A DNA stretch of 64,000 nt, taken from Fennellomyces sp. T-0311. Its lineage: Eukaryota; Mucoromycota; Mucoromycetes; Mucorales; Lichtheimiaceae. Below are positions 11,353 through 22,122 of the stretch, in pieces. The stretch lies in the NCBI GenBank assembly GCA_025266875.1, contig JALLLT010000029.1, forward strand, positions 1 to 64,000. Direction: 5' to 3'. Numbering within the stretch: the stretch's first letter is position 1; each line of letters begins with the position of its first letter. The notes beneath the pieces are model-generated. The model did no database searches. It saw only the letters and a program-made list of their open reading frames with translations, and was not told where the DNA came from. Both the position numbers and the translations under genes were made by a program.

Positions 11353-13171
11353 TTAGATTCCAATGTTGATCTTGATAGCTTTGACCTGGGTATAATTTTC
11401 AAGAGCATACTCACCGTTTTCACGACCAATACCGCTTTGCTTGTATCCACCAAATGGGGTATTTTCACTGGCAGCGTGATAGCAGTTCACCCCTAGCAGA
11501 TATTTAATTATCGGTCCCCATACACTTTTGAAAGATTGCTTCCAACTTACAGATAGAGCCTGCTTCCAGAGCATTAGACACCGTAATTGCACGAGTAATA
11601 TTCGAGGTGAACACAGATGCTGCGAGGCCATATGTGGTGTCATTTGCCTTCGCCACAACATCTTCAACGTCCTTAAACTTAGCAACCACGACAACAGGAC
11701 CAAAAATCTCTTCCTTCATAATGCGCATATTCTCGGTAACGTCTATGAAAAGTAAAAAATTAGGATCGCCTTCATGAATCAAACAGAGCAAGGTTATCCC
11801 ACCTGTGAAAATAGTTGGCTCGACAAAATAACCAGTATCACCTACACGGTTGCCACCAAGATAGCATGTTGCACCTTCCTTTTTACCAATATCGATGTAT
11901 CCCATCACGCGGTTAAATTGGGTTTCAGAGATAAGTGGACCCTGGTAGGTATCATCTTGGAATGGATCGCCAACTTTCTTCGAAAGTGTTAATGCCTTGA
12001 ACTTTTCAATGAACTGATCATATATGCCTTCTTGAACATAGATACGAGAACCAGCACAGCAAACCTGGCCAGCATTGAAGAAGATTCCAAGATGGGACCA
12101 GAAAACGACTTCATCCAAATTCTCAACATCATCAAAGATGATGTTAGGAGACTTGCCACCCAGTTCGAGCGTGACCTTTTTCAAGTTGGTTTCAGCAGAT
12201 GCTTTCATGATAGCACGACCAGTAGCAGTACTTCCGGTGAAAGCAATCTTGCTGACTTTCATATGACGGGACAATGCTTCGCCGGTAATACGTCCATAGC
12301 CAGTAATGATGTTGATGACACCAGGTGGGAAGCCAGCTTCCTTTACCAGCTCAGCGAACTTAAGAGCAGAAAGAGGAGTCAATTCAGATGTCTTGATGAC
12401 TACCGTGTTAGCAGTCGCAATAGCAGGAGCAATTTTCCATGATAGCATTGCTAGCTGATGACACTGGTCAGTTTCCTCGCAGTATAGATATCGATAGCTA
12501 ATGATACTTACAGGGCCGTTCCATGGAATAATGCCGGCACATACACCCATAGGTTCATGGACGGTGTAAGAGAGCTTTCCCTCCGTCTCAATAACCTTTC
12601 CATGTACTTTGTCAGAGTATCCAGCGAAGTAGCGCCTATCCATACATGTGTGTTACTATGCAGTTTCAATTTGAACTTCAGCAGTACTTACAGTTGTGCA
12701 GTGAATACGGAAATGTCCGTCATTCGAGAATCATTGAGAGGCTTTCCGTTATCCATCGATTCAAGGTGCACTAAATCCTCTCCATGGAGCTCAATCAGAT
12801 CGGCTAACTTGTGCATAAGACGCGAGCGTTCGCGTGGGCTACTGGTTTTCCATCCACCATAAAATGCTTTGTGTGCCGCATCCACGGCAAGGTCAACTTG
12901 TTCTGCTTCGGCTATCGTGATTTTAGCCTGATGGAAAATATCTACCTCTAAAAAGTATAAACTTACCAGCTTGAACTGTAGCAAGAACTTTTCCAGTAGC
13001 AGGATTAACAGACTCAATGGTGCTACCACCAGCAACGAACTCGTTATTGATGAAAAGTCCAGTGTTCACTATAGATATGCTATAAGCAAATGCCATAGTA
13101 TCTTCTTGAATTTACTAACCGGAAACCTTATAACCGTCGGGTGCTGTGAGCTCAGTGATAAACGGCGCCAT
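11353..13171 (-). CDS. NAD(P)-dependent aldehyde dehydrogenase, left copy (ALDH1)
   Basis: It oxidises aldehydes to acids. ATG at 13171 ([17 protein letters not shown]), stop TAA 11355-11353, roughly 500 residues after splicing, the family norm. Visible landmarks in order are NNEFVAG and INPATGK-like start (S-V-N-P-A-T-G-K), PWNGP, the [10 protein letters not shown] loop, FTGSTATGR (Rossmann), [10 protein letters not shown] with the catalytic Glu, QVCCAGSR with the catalytic Cys, EEIFGPVV, and [12 protein letters not shown] at the C-terminus. No targeting sequence is visible, so it is probably cytosolic. Intron positions match the right-hand copy at 23401-25249, including the first after V-S and the one before R-Y-F-A-G. 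A TATA box lies 50-57 bp upstream. The substrate cannot be read from sequence. Confidence 0.93.
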
Positions 13172-13220
13172 GATGCTTTAAGAGAAAAAGGTCGAAATTT
13201 TTGTTGATATAAGTATCCTT

Positions 13221-13228
13221 TTTATATA
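13221..13228 (-). promoter_or_regulatory. TATA box of ALDH1
   Basis: TATATAAA on the minus strand, 50-57 bp upstream of the ALDH1 ATG. The other three SDR/ALDH genes of this block carry the same motif at nearly the same distance. Confidence 0.6.
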
Positions 13229-14556
13229 AGCTTCGTTGCAGAGCGAACTTTGCGCTGCTACCAGGCACCAAAAAGAGCTTATTTTATTCGCCGACTCAAA
13301 GGGGGACATTTTGTCCCACATCGATGTAAGTTCACCATTGCAAGTGCTCAAAGATAATGGCCGTAACATTGTCCGCTGGATACTTCACTAAAGTTCAAAG
13401 GGGCTTTCTGTGTCTCAAGCTTAGGCCAAGGATGGTGTGGAGTTCATATAATTAGCGCGACAACGGCATAATTATTACGAGCAGACAACGCGGTAACATA
13501 TGCGTGCATCGCATAGACGGAAATGAATATTCATATACACGTTTTTCGTTGTAAAAGCAAAAACCATGAGAAATTATTATACACATATCGTATCATTAGT
13601 TTTACTGATATATAATGAAATATAAAAGTTACCGTTAGCTTGGCGGGAAAGGTTCCTGTACATTGGAATAACAGTGATGAATGAATTACCCGTTAAAAAT
13701 ATCTTCACGTACGTACGGTGGTTATTTGTCTGAACTAGTAACAGCTGTACATAGCACAATGGCATGATTTTATTCCACAGCTTTATCTTGGTGTTCAAAA
13801 GTTTATAGTAGCGCCGGTTGCACATAAAAATGTTCTCAATTCATCGCGTATTCAAAGAATTCCTTTGTTGACGTGGCACTAATGTGAGGGCTAGCTGAAC
13901 CACAGTGCGGATGTATATCAGAAGAAAGTGTCGTACAACAGCGTTCTAAAGTACCCAGCGGTATTTGCGTGTTTGCCACTATCTTCTTACTAGTAAAAAT
14001 ATACTAGGATCCCATGTTATATGGCTAGGATATCTTTCATATTTTGTTAAAACGTTTTGATACGAACTAAAGCCACTGTCCTGCTAAGATGAGCTGGTTA
14101 CCACCTTGACATCTTGTGTAACATACCGGGAAGCTCTCCCGGAGAATTCGTGCTCCCACGATCGGGCCGGATGTATCCCACCCACATGACAGTCTTAAAA
14201 TTGCTTGGTGGTTAGCTATATACTTATTTGCTTCTAAATTACGATATGTGTGCCATGAGATGTAGATAAGTTCAAGAGCACTGAAATCAGTAAGCTAGGG
14301 TTTTGGACATAGGATTTTCCAGTCTTTAAAGAGCTGAATACGTATGTACATTGCCAAGTAACATGGTAAAAAGATAAACTAATGTGTCAAACCCAATGTA
14401 TGCCTAAATATAGCTCTTGAACGTAAATATATAGCAAGTAACAAATGAAAGCAGCATGTAGACTACCATGAGCGGAAACACCGCTTATCCTTGTACCTGC
14501 AAACCTACCTATGAGCTGCATCATTATGCATGGTTACCCTATCTATAACAATGAAT
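13229..14556. other. Intergenic region upstream of ALDH1
   Basis: AT-rich sequence with no supported gene. Short open frames on both strands lack domains. It probably holds upstream control sequence for the ALDH1 copy. Confidence 0.45.
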
Positions 14557-14781
14557 TTAAAGAACAAAGAAATTGTCCACAAATCCATTTTTTTCAAAGT
14601 ATTTTCTGTTACGCGGTAAGACATAGCACTGTTGTTTTAGGTATTTTCCAATGTGAAGGAGATAGCGTGCATATTTAAGTGTAATACTTTTGCCATAAAG
14701 AGCTTTTCGTGAACCAACACTTACAAAAGTGCAACGCTCTGTAGGTCTACCATATGCATCATATGCATTATTAGGGGCCAT
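14557..14781 (-). CDS. Small unrecognised open frame (possible first exon)
   Basis: An ATG-started 74-codon frame (MAPNNAYDAYGRPTERCTF ...). I do not recognise it. A good donor (GTAAGT) follows codon 19, so this could be a short first exon, or the frame may be chance. It lies divergently just upstream of the GXWXG/DUF4334 gene. No supporting domain was seen. Confidence 0.2.
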   Translation of the reverse strand: MAPNNAYDAYGRPTERCTFVSVGSRKALYGKSITLKYARYLLHIGKYLKQQCYVLPRNRKYFEKNGFVDNFFVL

Positions 14782-14826
14782 GTTATGCTTTCTCTAGGAG
14801 ACTAACGTTATTAAATACAATATAAA

Positions 14827-15474
14827 ATGAGCAAACCTTTGTACAATCGATTCTACAAGCATTTTTATCAATGGTTAATAATAACACTCCCAGCACACCG
14901 TAGGTTGCTGAATTTACGCCATATGTAGATTGGACTAATTTTTGGATTGTGTACAGCGAAGAACAGTTTCTCGCCCTTACCAAAGACGGCAACCCAGTCA
15001 AGGAAGAAGAAATTGCCGCTATTTTTGAGAAGCTTAAGCCGGTAGACGTTGAGACGATGATTGGATCGTGGAGACCAGGCCCATATATTGAAACAGGCCA
15101 TCCCGGAATTCAACAGCTGAAGGATACTGGATTTAATGGCAAGGACTTTTATTCTGAAGATCATGTAGAGCCGGTCATGATTCTCAATGAGGACGGAAAG
15201 CGAGTACGCTTTGAACAATACGGTTATGCAGTGGTACGCCTACGGGAGTAATAGAGGACAATTTATTCAAGAGGTTCACTGACATTCTTTCACAAAGCTA
15301 CGCCGCGTTGAATTCCGTGGAGTACTCTCCACAGCAATGATATACGACACGCAGCCTATCATTGATCATTTTCGCCATGTCAGTGAAGATATCGTTGTCG
15401 GAGCCATGGATACAAAGATGTTTCCCAAGGAAGCGGGGATGTTTTACTTCGCTCTCAAGCGACACAAAGAGTAA
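14827..15474 (+). CDS. GXWXG / DUF4334 family protein
   Basis: Family membership is clear: MIGSWRPG and TGHPG form the GXWXG motif, then FNGKDFYSEDHVEPVM. After a 64-nt intron (15234-15297) the DUF4334 half reads LRRVEFRGVLSTAMIYD, PIIDHFR, GAMDTK, and ends at TAA 15472-15474. The biochemical role of the family is not established. The 3' exons are secure. The start is not: the frame is open from about 14949 but has no ATG, and an acceptor (TGTACAG) lies just upstream. The first exon probably begins at the ATG at 14827 or nearby, with an uncertain donor (GTTAAT at 14877 keeps frame). It sits between the left ALDH and SDR genes and has no counterpart in the right arm. Confidence 0.75.
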
Positions 15475-16037
15475 CCGTTTTTCCAATAAAGTCGTCAGTT
15501 TTGATAGGTCCCACGAAAAAATATAGTTTTAGTGGCACGAGCAAATGGTTTAACAGAATCTGGTCGTTAAGAAATGCTCCCCTTCCGTTTTGAGCGGGTT
15601 GCAGTAGCATATTTTAATTTTTGTATGTTCGACGGAGGATGTATCTGAAGTATTTTAAGCGCTAGGGTGCTTTACGGGCGTCCTGAGTATCTGGATTGAT
15701 ATGGTTGCACGGCATAATTTACGTCCAGATGGTCTTTCCGTTCATGAAAGCTGGGATGAACATAAGGTTACAGCAGACTAAAAATAACGGAAAGCAGTGA
15801 GTCCACTTACTGTTTCTATTGCTATGCGAAGTCAAGGTCAACATGAACTAAGAGCGCTGTCTGGTGTAAGCGTCGTTTCCTGTTACGAAACTGCTCCCAT
15901 GGCTATAAATAGTAGTGCAAATCCTTTGAAAGAAGCACCGAGCATTTGCATTGATACACAAGAAAGCTTCTTTCCGTCGATATTACAATTCCGAAGCATT
16001 TCTCTGATGGCCTCGATGGCCCGGGGCAAGCGCGTAG
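15475..16037. other. Intergenic region upstream of SDR1
   Basis: About 560 bp with no supported gene. The open frames here on both strands lack any family signature. It likely holds the SDR1 promoter, whose TATA box ends the stretch. Confidence 0.45.
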
Positions 16038-16045
16038 TATATAAG
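16038..16045 (+). promoter_or_regulatory. TATA box of SDR1
   Basis: TATATAAG, 53-60 bp upstream of the SDR1 ATG at 16098, in the same position as in the other genes of the block. Confidence 0.6.
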
Positions 16046-16097
16046 GCCGTCCGATCGCACCATATACGCGACTCTCTTGTTCCGAAGCAACCCAAAA

Positions 16098-17467
16098 ATG
16101 ACGCAAAAAGATTTATCTGGAAAAGTCGCCGTGATTACCGGTGGTTCAAGTGGTATAGGTAGGGCCACTGCCGTTGCCTTAGCCGAGCGTGGAGTCAAGG
16201 TTGTGATTGGCGACATCTCAGTCGAAGAGGGTGAAGCTGCGGTGCAAGAAATCAATGCGAAGTATGATATGCAAGTATGCTAGTCAATGCATTGTTTCTA
16301 AACTGGCTCATGTACACAGAGCCGGCGGCAATGTGGCTGCTTTCAAGAAGACCGATGTCACCAAGTACCAGGACAACATCCAGCTATTCCAACTTGCTGA
16401 GAAGGAATTCGGCGGTGTGGATGTAAGTGTATGCACGTCGCGCTTTAACCTGGTTAACAATTGTTCCCGACGGAAGATTGCATACCTCAACGCTGGCTCT
16501 GGACGAGGATGGGATTCTGTTTTTGGAGAGATGGATGGCAAGTGTTACTGACACGATTGCTGACGCGATCATGTTCTCATTACATGGCTTTGCAGATGAA
16601 ACTGAAGAGCGCGTGTTCATGATCAACACTCTGGGCGTTGTCAAAGGTAGGAGAGATCTCGCTTGGAATGAGGAAATAAAACCAGCGTTATTTATGATTG
16701 CTCAGGAACAAAGGTTGCTATGCTCCATATGGCGAAGCGTGGTGGTGGTGTCATCATCAACACGTCTTCGACTGGAGGTTTCCACTCGACTATGTGAGTC
16801 TCGGCCATTTTCCACGAGCACATATCACTGACTGGTGCTTTGCAGCTCTGCCGCTGCATATTCTGCTTCGAAGCATGCTGTTATTGGGTGGACAAGAGGA
16901 TTTGACGATCTCCCCAAAATTTGCAATGTTCGCGTTAATGCAGGCAAGTATTTTCCATCCAGGCCAAACGTGCCATCTGACAGCGCCCAAAATTAGTCTG
17001 CCCCGGCTACGTTGACACAACCAAGTTTATGTCATCTGCATTCCGTGAAAATGAGGTCATACCGCCCCTCCTTACCCTTAACCCAATCACTCCAACGGTG
17101 GATGTCCAGACAGTTGTAAAGGCAGTATTGACCTTTATTGAGGACGAAACACTCAACGGTATTATTAACTGCTCTCCTTTTTCATCATTATAAACTTATA
17201 AGTATATTGGGGTATCTAGGCGAGACATGGTATGCTCTTCCCGGTGAAGTTATTCGACCACAGGCCCGCGTTGACTTTCCAGGTAAGACGGACCCAATTA
17301 AGTATGGGGTGGTGCTTACTTTTCTATTACGTTCAGTGGAATGTATGTCACCAGAATACCTTGCTGCTGCTGTAAAAGTTGGAGAAGAGAGCATTGGATA
17401 TTATAAGGATCTGTTACAGCAAGCACAGGATCGATACACCGAAAAACTTGAGAAGGAGCAGCAGTAA
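16098..17467 (+). CDS. Short-chain dehydrogenase/reductase, left copy (SDR1)
   Basis: Classical SDR that interconverts an alcohol and a carbonyl with NAD(P). It resembles the 15-hydroxyprostaglandin dehydrogenase-like group (inference). Start ATG 16098 ([16 protein letters not shown]), stop TAA 17465-17467. Landmarks are TGGSSGIG (cofactor loop), VVIGDIS, the N-A-G motif after an intron (AYLNAGSGRG), VIINTSS with the catalytic Ser region, YSASK (catalytic Tyr and Lys), and VCPGYVDT. The first intron uses donor GTATGA after GCG-AA. Two other introns, 16538-16595 and 16944-16996, are GC-AG: each has donor GCAAGT, and only that donor keeps the frame found in the paralog. The convergent paralog SDR2 ends 259 bp downstream. 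C-terminal residues are charged (TEKLEKEQQ). Confidence 0.9.
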
Positions 17468-17725
17468 AACCTTGTATATTAAGCCAATTCTATTTGTTAA
17501 CATATTTAGAGTAATCAAGTCCTAAACTATGTCAGTAAAATTCTTGTTGTAAAATACCTCTACACAGGCGCACAGCTTGGAGACTCTATTTATGTATCCT
17601 TACGGCAGATATTGACAAGCTACATATGTAATTAGATACACGTCCGTAGTTCCTTGCTTTATTGTGAAAATAAAAAAAAACTAACTCATATGTTCCTATA
17701 TATAGTAGATATACTGCTGCGGGGC

Positions 17726-19134
17726 TTACAGGGAGTTCTCATACTTTTCTTGGGCGGTCTTTAGCAACCCTTGATAGTAACTGATGCTATCCTTATCAAC
17801 TTTCATCATAGCTTCGAGATACTCTGGTGTAATGCATTCCACTAAAAGCATAGATACCTTAGCGATTTATAAGTACAAACGCCATGTTATATTTACCAGG
17901 GAAGTCTGGACGAGGCTGTGCACGGACGATCTCACCAGGCAATGCCATAAATGTTTGACCTAGGAGTTATCAATCGAATTCAATATCCTTTAGCACTTTA
18001 GAATCTTCAAATCTCCAACTATACAATTACCATTCAGAGATTCGTCCTCAATAAAATTCAAAACAGCTTTAACAACAGTGTCGACACTGACTGATGGAGT
18101 TATTGGATTCGTAGCGTAAAACGGAGTATTAAGTTTGTCATTATAGGAAGATGACATGAAGTTGGTACTAACAAAAGCCGGGCACACTACAAGCCATTCA
18201 GCTTAAATAACGTACTTGATAGTAGCACATACCTGTGTTTACGCGAATATTGCAGATCTGTGGAAGCAGATCAAACCCTCTTGTCCAACCAACCACAGCG
18301 TGCTTCGATGCAGCATAAGAGGTGGATGCTCTGCGAATATATTATAATTAGAGAGGAATCAGTCAGATATGAACAGTATGTTCTAACACGCAGAGTAAAG
18401 CCACACTTACAAATTGGATGGGAATAAGCCGGCGATTGAAGATGTGTTGATGATGACACCACCCCCACGTTTTGCTAAATGCAAAACAGCAACTTTGGTT
18501 CCTATAGCAATATTTTAAATAGTTACAAGTGTGAACCTTGTTTCGCAAGATTATGCCATCAACCTTTGACAACTCCCATAAGGTTGATATTAAAAACGCT
18601 TTCATCCTCTTCATCTACATCATTAAATTTCTGCGATTAGGCATAGAAAGGCAGAAAAAATAAAATATATGCGGTACCGTTTAATTCCGTGAAAAGAGAA
18701 TCCCAGCCTTTTCCAGTTCCAGCATTCAGATAAACAATCTGCATATATAGTCATCACAAGTCAATGACATTTGTTTTTCCTGAATACCCTCGAACCGATT
18801 ACATCAACTCCACCGAATTCCTTTTCAGCCAATTGAAAGAGGGCAATGTTATCCTTGTACTTGGCCACATCTGTTTGCTGAAACGCAGCAACCTTGCTTC
18901 CAGCTCTGAATTATTCAATATTAGTAGACTCCTCGTGATTACAAACACAGTCGTTTTGAGTTATATATACTTTTCATTAAGCTCCTCGACGACAGCTTCA
19001 CCTGATTCCTGCGAAATGTCACCGATGACAACCTTCGCACCGCGCTCTACAAAAGCAAAAGCTGCAGCCTTGCCAATACCACTTCCAGCCCCAGTAACTA
19101 CAGCGACTTTTCCTGAGAGATCTAGTTGAGTCAT
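17726..19134 (-). CDS. Short-chain dehydrogenase/reductase, right copy (SDR2)
   Basis: Tail-to-tail paralog of SDR1. ATG at 19134 ([15 protein letters not shown]); an in-frame upstream ATG at 19167 is less likely because SDR1 starts at the same residue. Stop TAA 17728-17726. Landmarks are [33 protein letters not shown] helix, IINTSS, a YAASK-type active site after an intron, VCPAFVST, and a C-terminus matching SDR1 ([11 protein letters not shown] ... [10 protein letters not shown]). Introns lie at the same codons as in SDR1, but the homologous donors here are GT (GTACCG and GTATGT), not GC. Sequence divergence is substantial, so the duplication is not recent or selection differed between the copies. 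Confidence 0.88.
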
Positions 19135-19178
19135 TGTGATTTTAAGAGGTAAAACGCTAAATACCATTTCTGCTACGC

Positions 19179-19186
19179 TTTATATA
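19179..19186 (-). promoter_or_regulatory. TATA box of SDR2
   Basis: TATATAAA on the minus strand, 45-52 bp upstream of the SDR2 ATG, mirroring SDR1. Confidence 0.6.
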
Positions 19187-19696
19187 CTACGTATTCTTCT
19201 TGTGTTTCACCATCCGTACATCAGTCTAGATAAAGCCTGGTAATTCTATACTTGTTGTCACCGCGGACGGTCTGGTGACTAGCTCGGGTAATCTCCTCAA
19301 CAAAATGGATCAGACCCCAGGCCCATCCGAGGCACGATGCAGCACTAGGAATATCAGAACGATTAGCCTTCCGGAGTAGCTAATAAACTTTCGTACACAC
19401 TGGAGCAAAATAACGTGTATTGGAACTCTTAAACGAAAGTAAAACGTATGATTGCGCATCTGTTTGCAAAAATCGCAGGGTATTTGCAAAAACAATCGAT
19501 TATGCGATGTTGCTGTTAGAAATGGTCCTTTGATAGTTTCTAAATAGTTTTGTAATTCTTAGAACATGTCTGCAATAAGCGATATCTCGTGACAGAATCC
19601 AACACCAATATGGAAAGGTTGTCACTTTATGGCACGAGCTTCCGATCCGTGGGATGGGATCAGTAATGTGTTACTTGAATACAAAGGCATACTCAC
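19187..19696. other. Intergenic region upstream of SDR2
   Basis: About 500 bp with no supported gene and no recognised repeat. It should contain upstream control sequence for SDR2. Confidence 0.4.
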
Positions 19697-20567
19697 ATGA
19701 ACTTTAGAACTTTAAATTGGTATCCCAGATACGTAGCAGCTTACCAAATGCTTCGACATCTATTAGATCATCATTTCTTGCCATCGGGTATCACTGCGAT
19801 GAAGGGCGTAAACCTTGAACAGATTAAATTCATATATCAACTTGATCCTCCTTTAGGTTTACACACAGTCCTGGGAATAATTTATTCGTGATGCCGCAAA
19901 CCGCCCATATATGGATGATTTCATGCCTAATGCACAGGTAGATCATGCTTTCCTTTCTACACAGTGGCATTTGCTTCGTCGGGGCCCAAAACCCCCGAGA
20001 GATCTCTTTCCCTAATGTGATAGTGCTTGACAATTTCCCAGGATTTAATCCAGATGCTCCGGGAGAGTAAGACTTTTACCGGCTTTCACAGTTCAACACG
20101 TACATTAGCTCTTCAAGAGAGACCTTGATCCTTATAAATCAATACGTAAGTAAGTATAAGATGCTTCATTCAAAATTGATAACCAATTTGATGATCCGTA
20201 ATTCAAGCGACGATAGTTCGCAAACTTATTCTATACCTACGAAGTTGTCCATACTATCATTACGTGAGAAGGCATAGTTAACAATGCACAAATGCACAAA
20301 TGCACAATACTAACTTTTACAGCTCCATCACCACATATTCCTCCCAGTATCGGTAGCAAGGAGATTTATTCTTGGAATTGAACCTGTAAAATCGTGGTCC
20401 AGGCACTGTGCCCTGGACCGTACGTGCTAAACTTTAACTATAATCTTCTCTGTTATGCAGACAAAGAAGAATTCCGAGAAAAGTTAGGAAACCGGTGCAT
20501 CCAAGTGTTAAATCTCGATAACAACAGCCATAACTCCGTTGCAGCAGCATATGCCTTCGTGAGCTGA
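19697..20567 (+). pseudogene. Coding-like segments of an unrecognised, probably broken gene
   Basis: Several plus-strand stretches look protein-coding but do not join into one frame. They are: ITAMKGVNLEQIKFIYQLD; a block with RPYMDDFMPNAQ then LLRRGPKPPRDLFP; a +1 shift into NVIVLDNFPGFNPDAPGE; SPHIPPSIGSKEIYSWN after an acceptor-like TTTTACAG; and a last exon-like KEEFREKLGNRCIQ ... VAAAYAFVS ending at TGA 20565-20567. The shift at about 20011 (CCC-T-AAT) leaves a stop in one frame and no good splice signal. I do not recognise the family. It may be a multi-exon gene with unusual splicing rather than a pseudogene. Confidence 0.4.
20396..20419. repeat. Short perfect hairpin
   Basis: GGTCCAGG (20396-20403) and CCTGGACC (20412-20419) form an 8-bp perfect stem around CACTGTGC. 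With one bulged base the stem extends by two more pairs. It lies in the unrecognised coding-like region. Confidence 0.5.
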
Positions 20568-20947
20568 AATTCGGACCATTGTTGCAAACGTTAATTACGT
20601 TTTAATACTCTTATTTTATGCCGCTTAGGAAGTACACAGATGTCCTGCCAAATTGAATATCCAAGTTTGATTTTGCTCTGAATTGTTGACCTTATCCATC
20701 AACTAAAAGAGTAGCTAACACGTAGAATTGATATCACAGAACCATACTGAGATAGTACTATGCGCATGATCGATTTCCGATAGTCATTGCGGTATTAATG
20801 TTACACATTTACATGATGCTCGGCTGACTATTCGTCTGTTTCTGGCGACTTTTTTAGACTGCTTCTGTCATAAATTTTATTATGTCAAAGATCTCGGCTC
20901 GCGATTCCGAACGAATGTAAAGTAAATTGATGGTCCTTCATAAAGTA

Positions 20948-22120
20948 CAGTGGAACCCCGCTTTTTGCACCCCCGCTTTTTGCACACCCCCGCTTTTTGC
21001 ACCAAATTCTGGCAAATCCAGCTCAACACTTAAGAGAAATGCACACCCCGCTTTTTGCACAATGCACTCCAAAATTTGGGTTGTGCATTTTTCAGCTTAC
21101 CTTAATTATATAGATCCGACGACAGATATAGTGAGATTCGAACTGGCGTCTGTAATTTCATCTAAGGAGGTCAGTGCTGATTGGTTAGTGCGACTCTTTT
21201 GCTTCGTGCTCCAATCCATTCAAGAAGCTGAGTAGGGCTTTAGCCTTTTCAGCGTTTTGTCGATATGTTACTCCGGAATAGGAGAAACAACATCGTCCTG
21301 TTGCTGAGATTCATCACTTGCTTCTGTAGATACAGTTACAAGCTCCTCTTTAAGTAGTGTGCTGACAATTTCATCATTGGAAAGCACTTTATAACATACG
21401 CCTGCTTCCTCAGCTGGGTTCGCATCGAAGTTTTTGGCTTATTCAGAATTTTCTCCGTATGTATGATATAAATGATCAAGGACCTGATTTAATGCCACCT
21501 CTTCTGCTTCATCTAACCCGGTGTCAACGATCTCACCCTCTTCGCCTAACACCTTTGCTTTTCTAAAGCAATTGGCAACTGTGGCCGGCGTCATTTTTGC
21601 CTTAAGCAATCTGTGCCCACTTCAAGTCAGTAAGAGTATCGGCACGAAACCTAGTTCCATCATTTACTGGAAGAACCCTCTTTAGGCAGAACTTGATTTT
21701 CTCACATGCATGTTCCTATTGCTGTTCCTATTTACGTGATTCCACAATGGATCTGTTAAACCCCTCAACGACTAACAGTACTTCTGTCAGGTACGTCTGT
21801 GTATTCTATCACAGTTTTGCCTCATTTATCAATTTCTGGATGGCGATTTCTCTGTCAGATTCCTTCATCTCAAAGTAGTGATTGACCATCGTCTCTTTAT
21901 GCTTTGGATCGATTCTGGTTTTGGGTGGCATTTTTGATAGAAGATTAAGCAAAAGGACTAAGGCTTATAATGTTATTAGCTATCTACTGAATCTTATTGG
22001 CTGATATAGGCTAATGGCTATTATATTTCCCGTTGTGTAACAACCTCGCTTTTTGCACACCCCCGCTTTTTGCACAGCTTTCTCTAAAAATCCGCCTGTG
22101 CAAAAAGCGGGGGTCCACTG
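20948..22120 (-). mobile_element. pogo/Tigger-like DNA transposon, internally deleted, with TIRs and TA duplication
   Basis: The element is 1,173 bp long, flanked by TA at 20946-20947 and 22121-22122. Its ends are inverted: CAGTGGAACCCCGCTTTTTG on the left and CAAAAAGCGGGGGTCCACTG on the right. The 15-mer CCCCGCTTTTTGCAC is repeated at the left end (20956, 20971, 20988, 21046) and twice in direct orientation at the right (22044 with one mismatch, 22061), besides the inverted terminal copy (22098-22112). The minus strand holds broken transposase pieces: an N-terminal start (ATG 21931) and a C-terminal MTPATVANCFRKAKV block (ATG 21594) like the end of Tigger-type transposases, followed by stops. 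The catalytic DDE core is missing, so the copy cannot move by itself. Confidence 0.85.
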
Positions 22121-22122
22121 TA

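Noticed and set aside
10979..11356. 125-codon plus-strand open frame
   Set aside because: No domain, composition of AT-rich noncoding DNA, and it ends inside the 3' end of ALDH1 on the other strand.
16271..16276. A third GC donor (GCAAGT) for the first intron of SDR1
   Set aside because: The GTATGA donor 10 bp upstream gives the right phase and matches the SDR2 splice position, so the GC donor is not needed.
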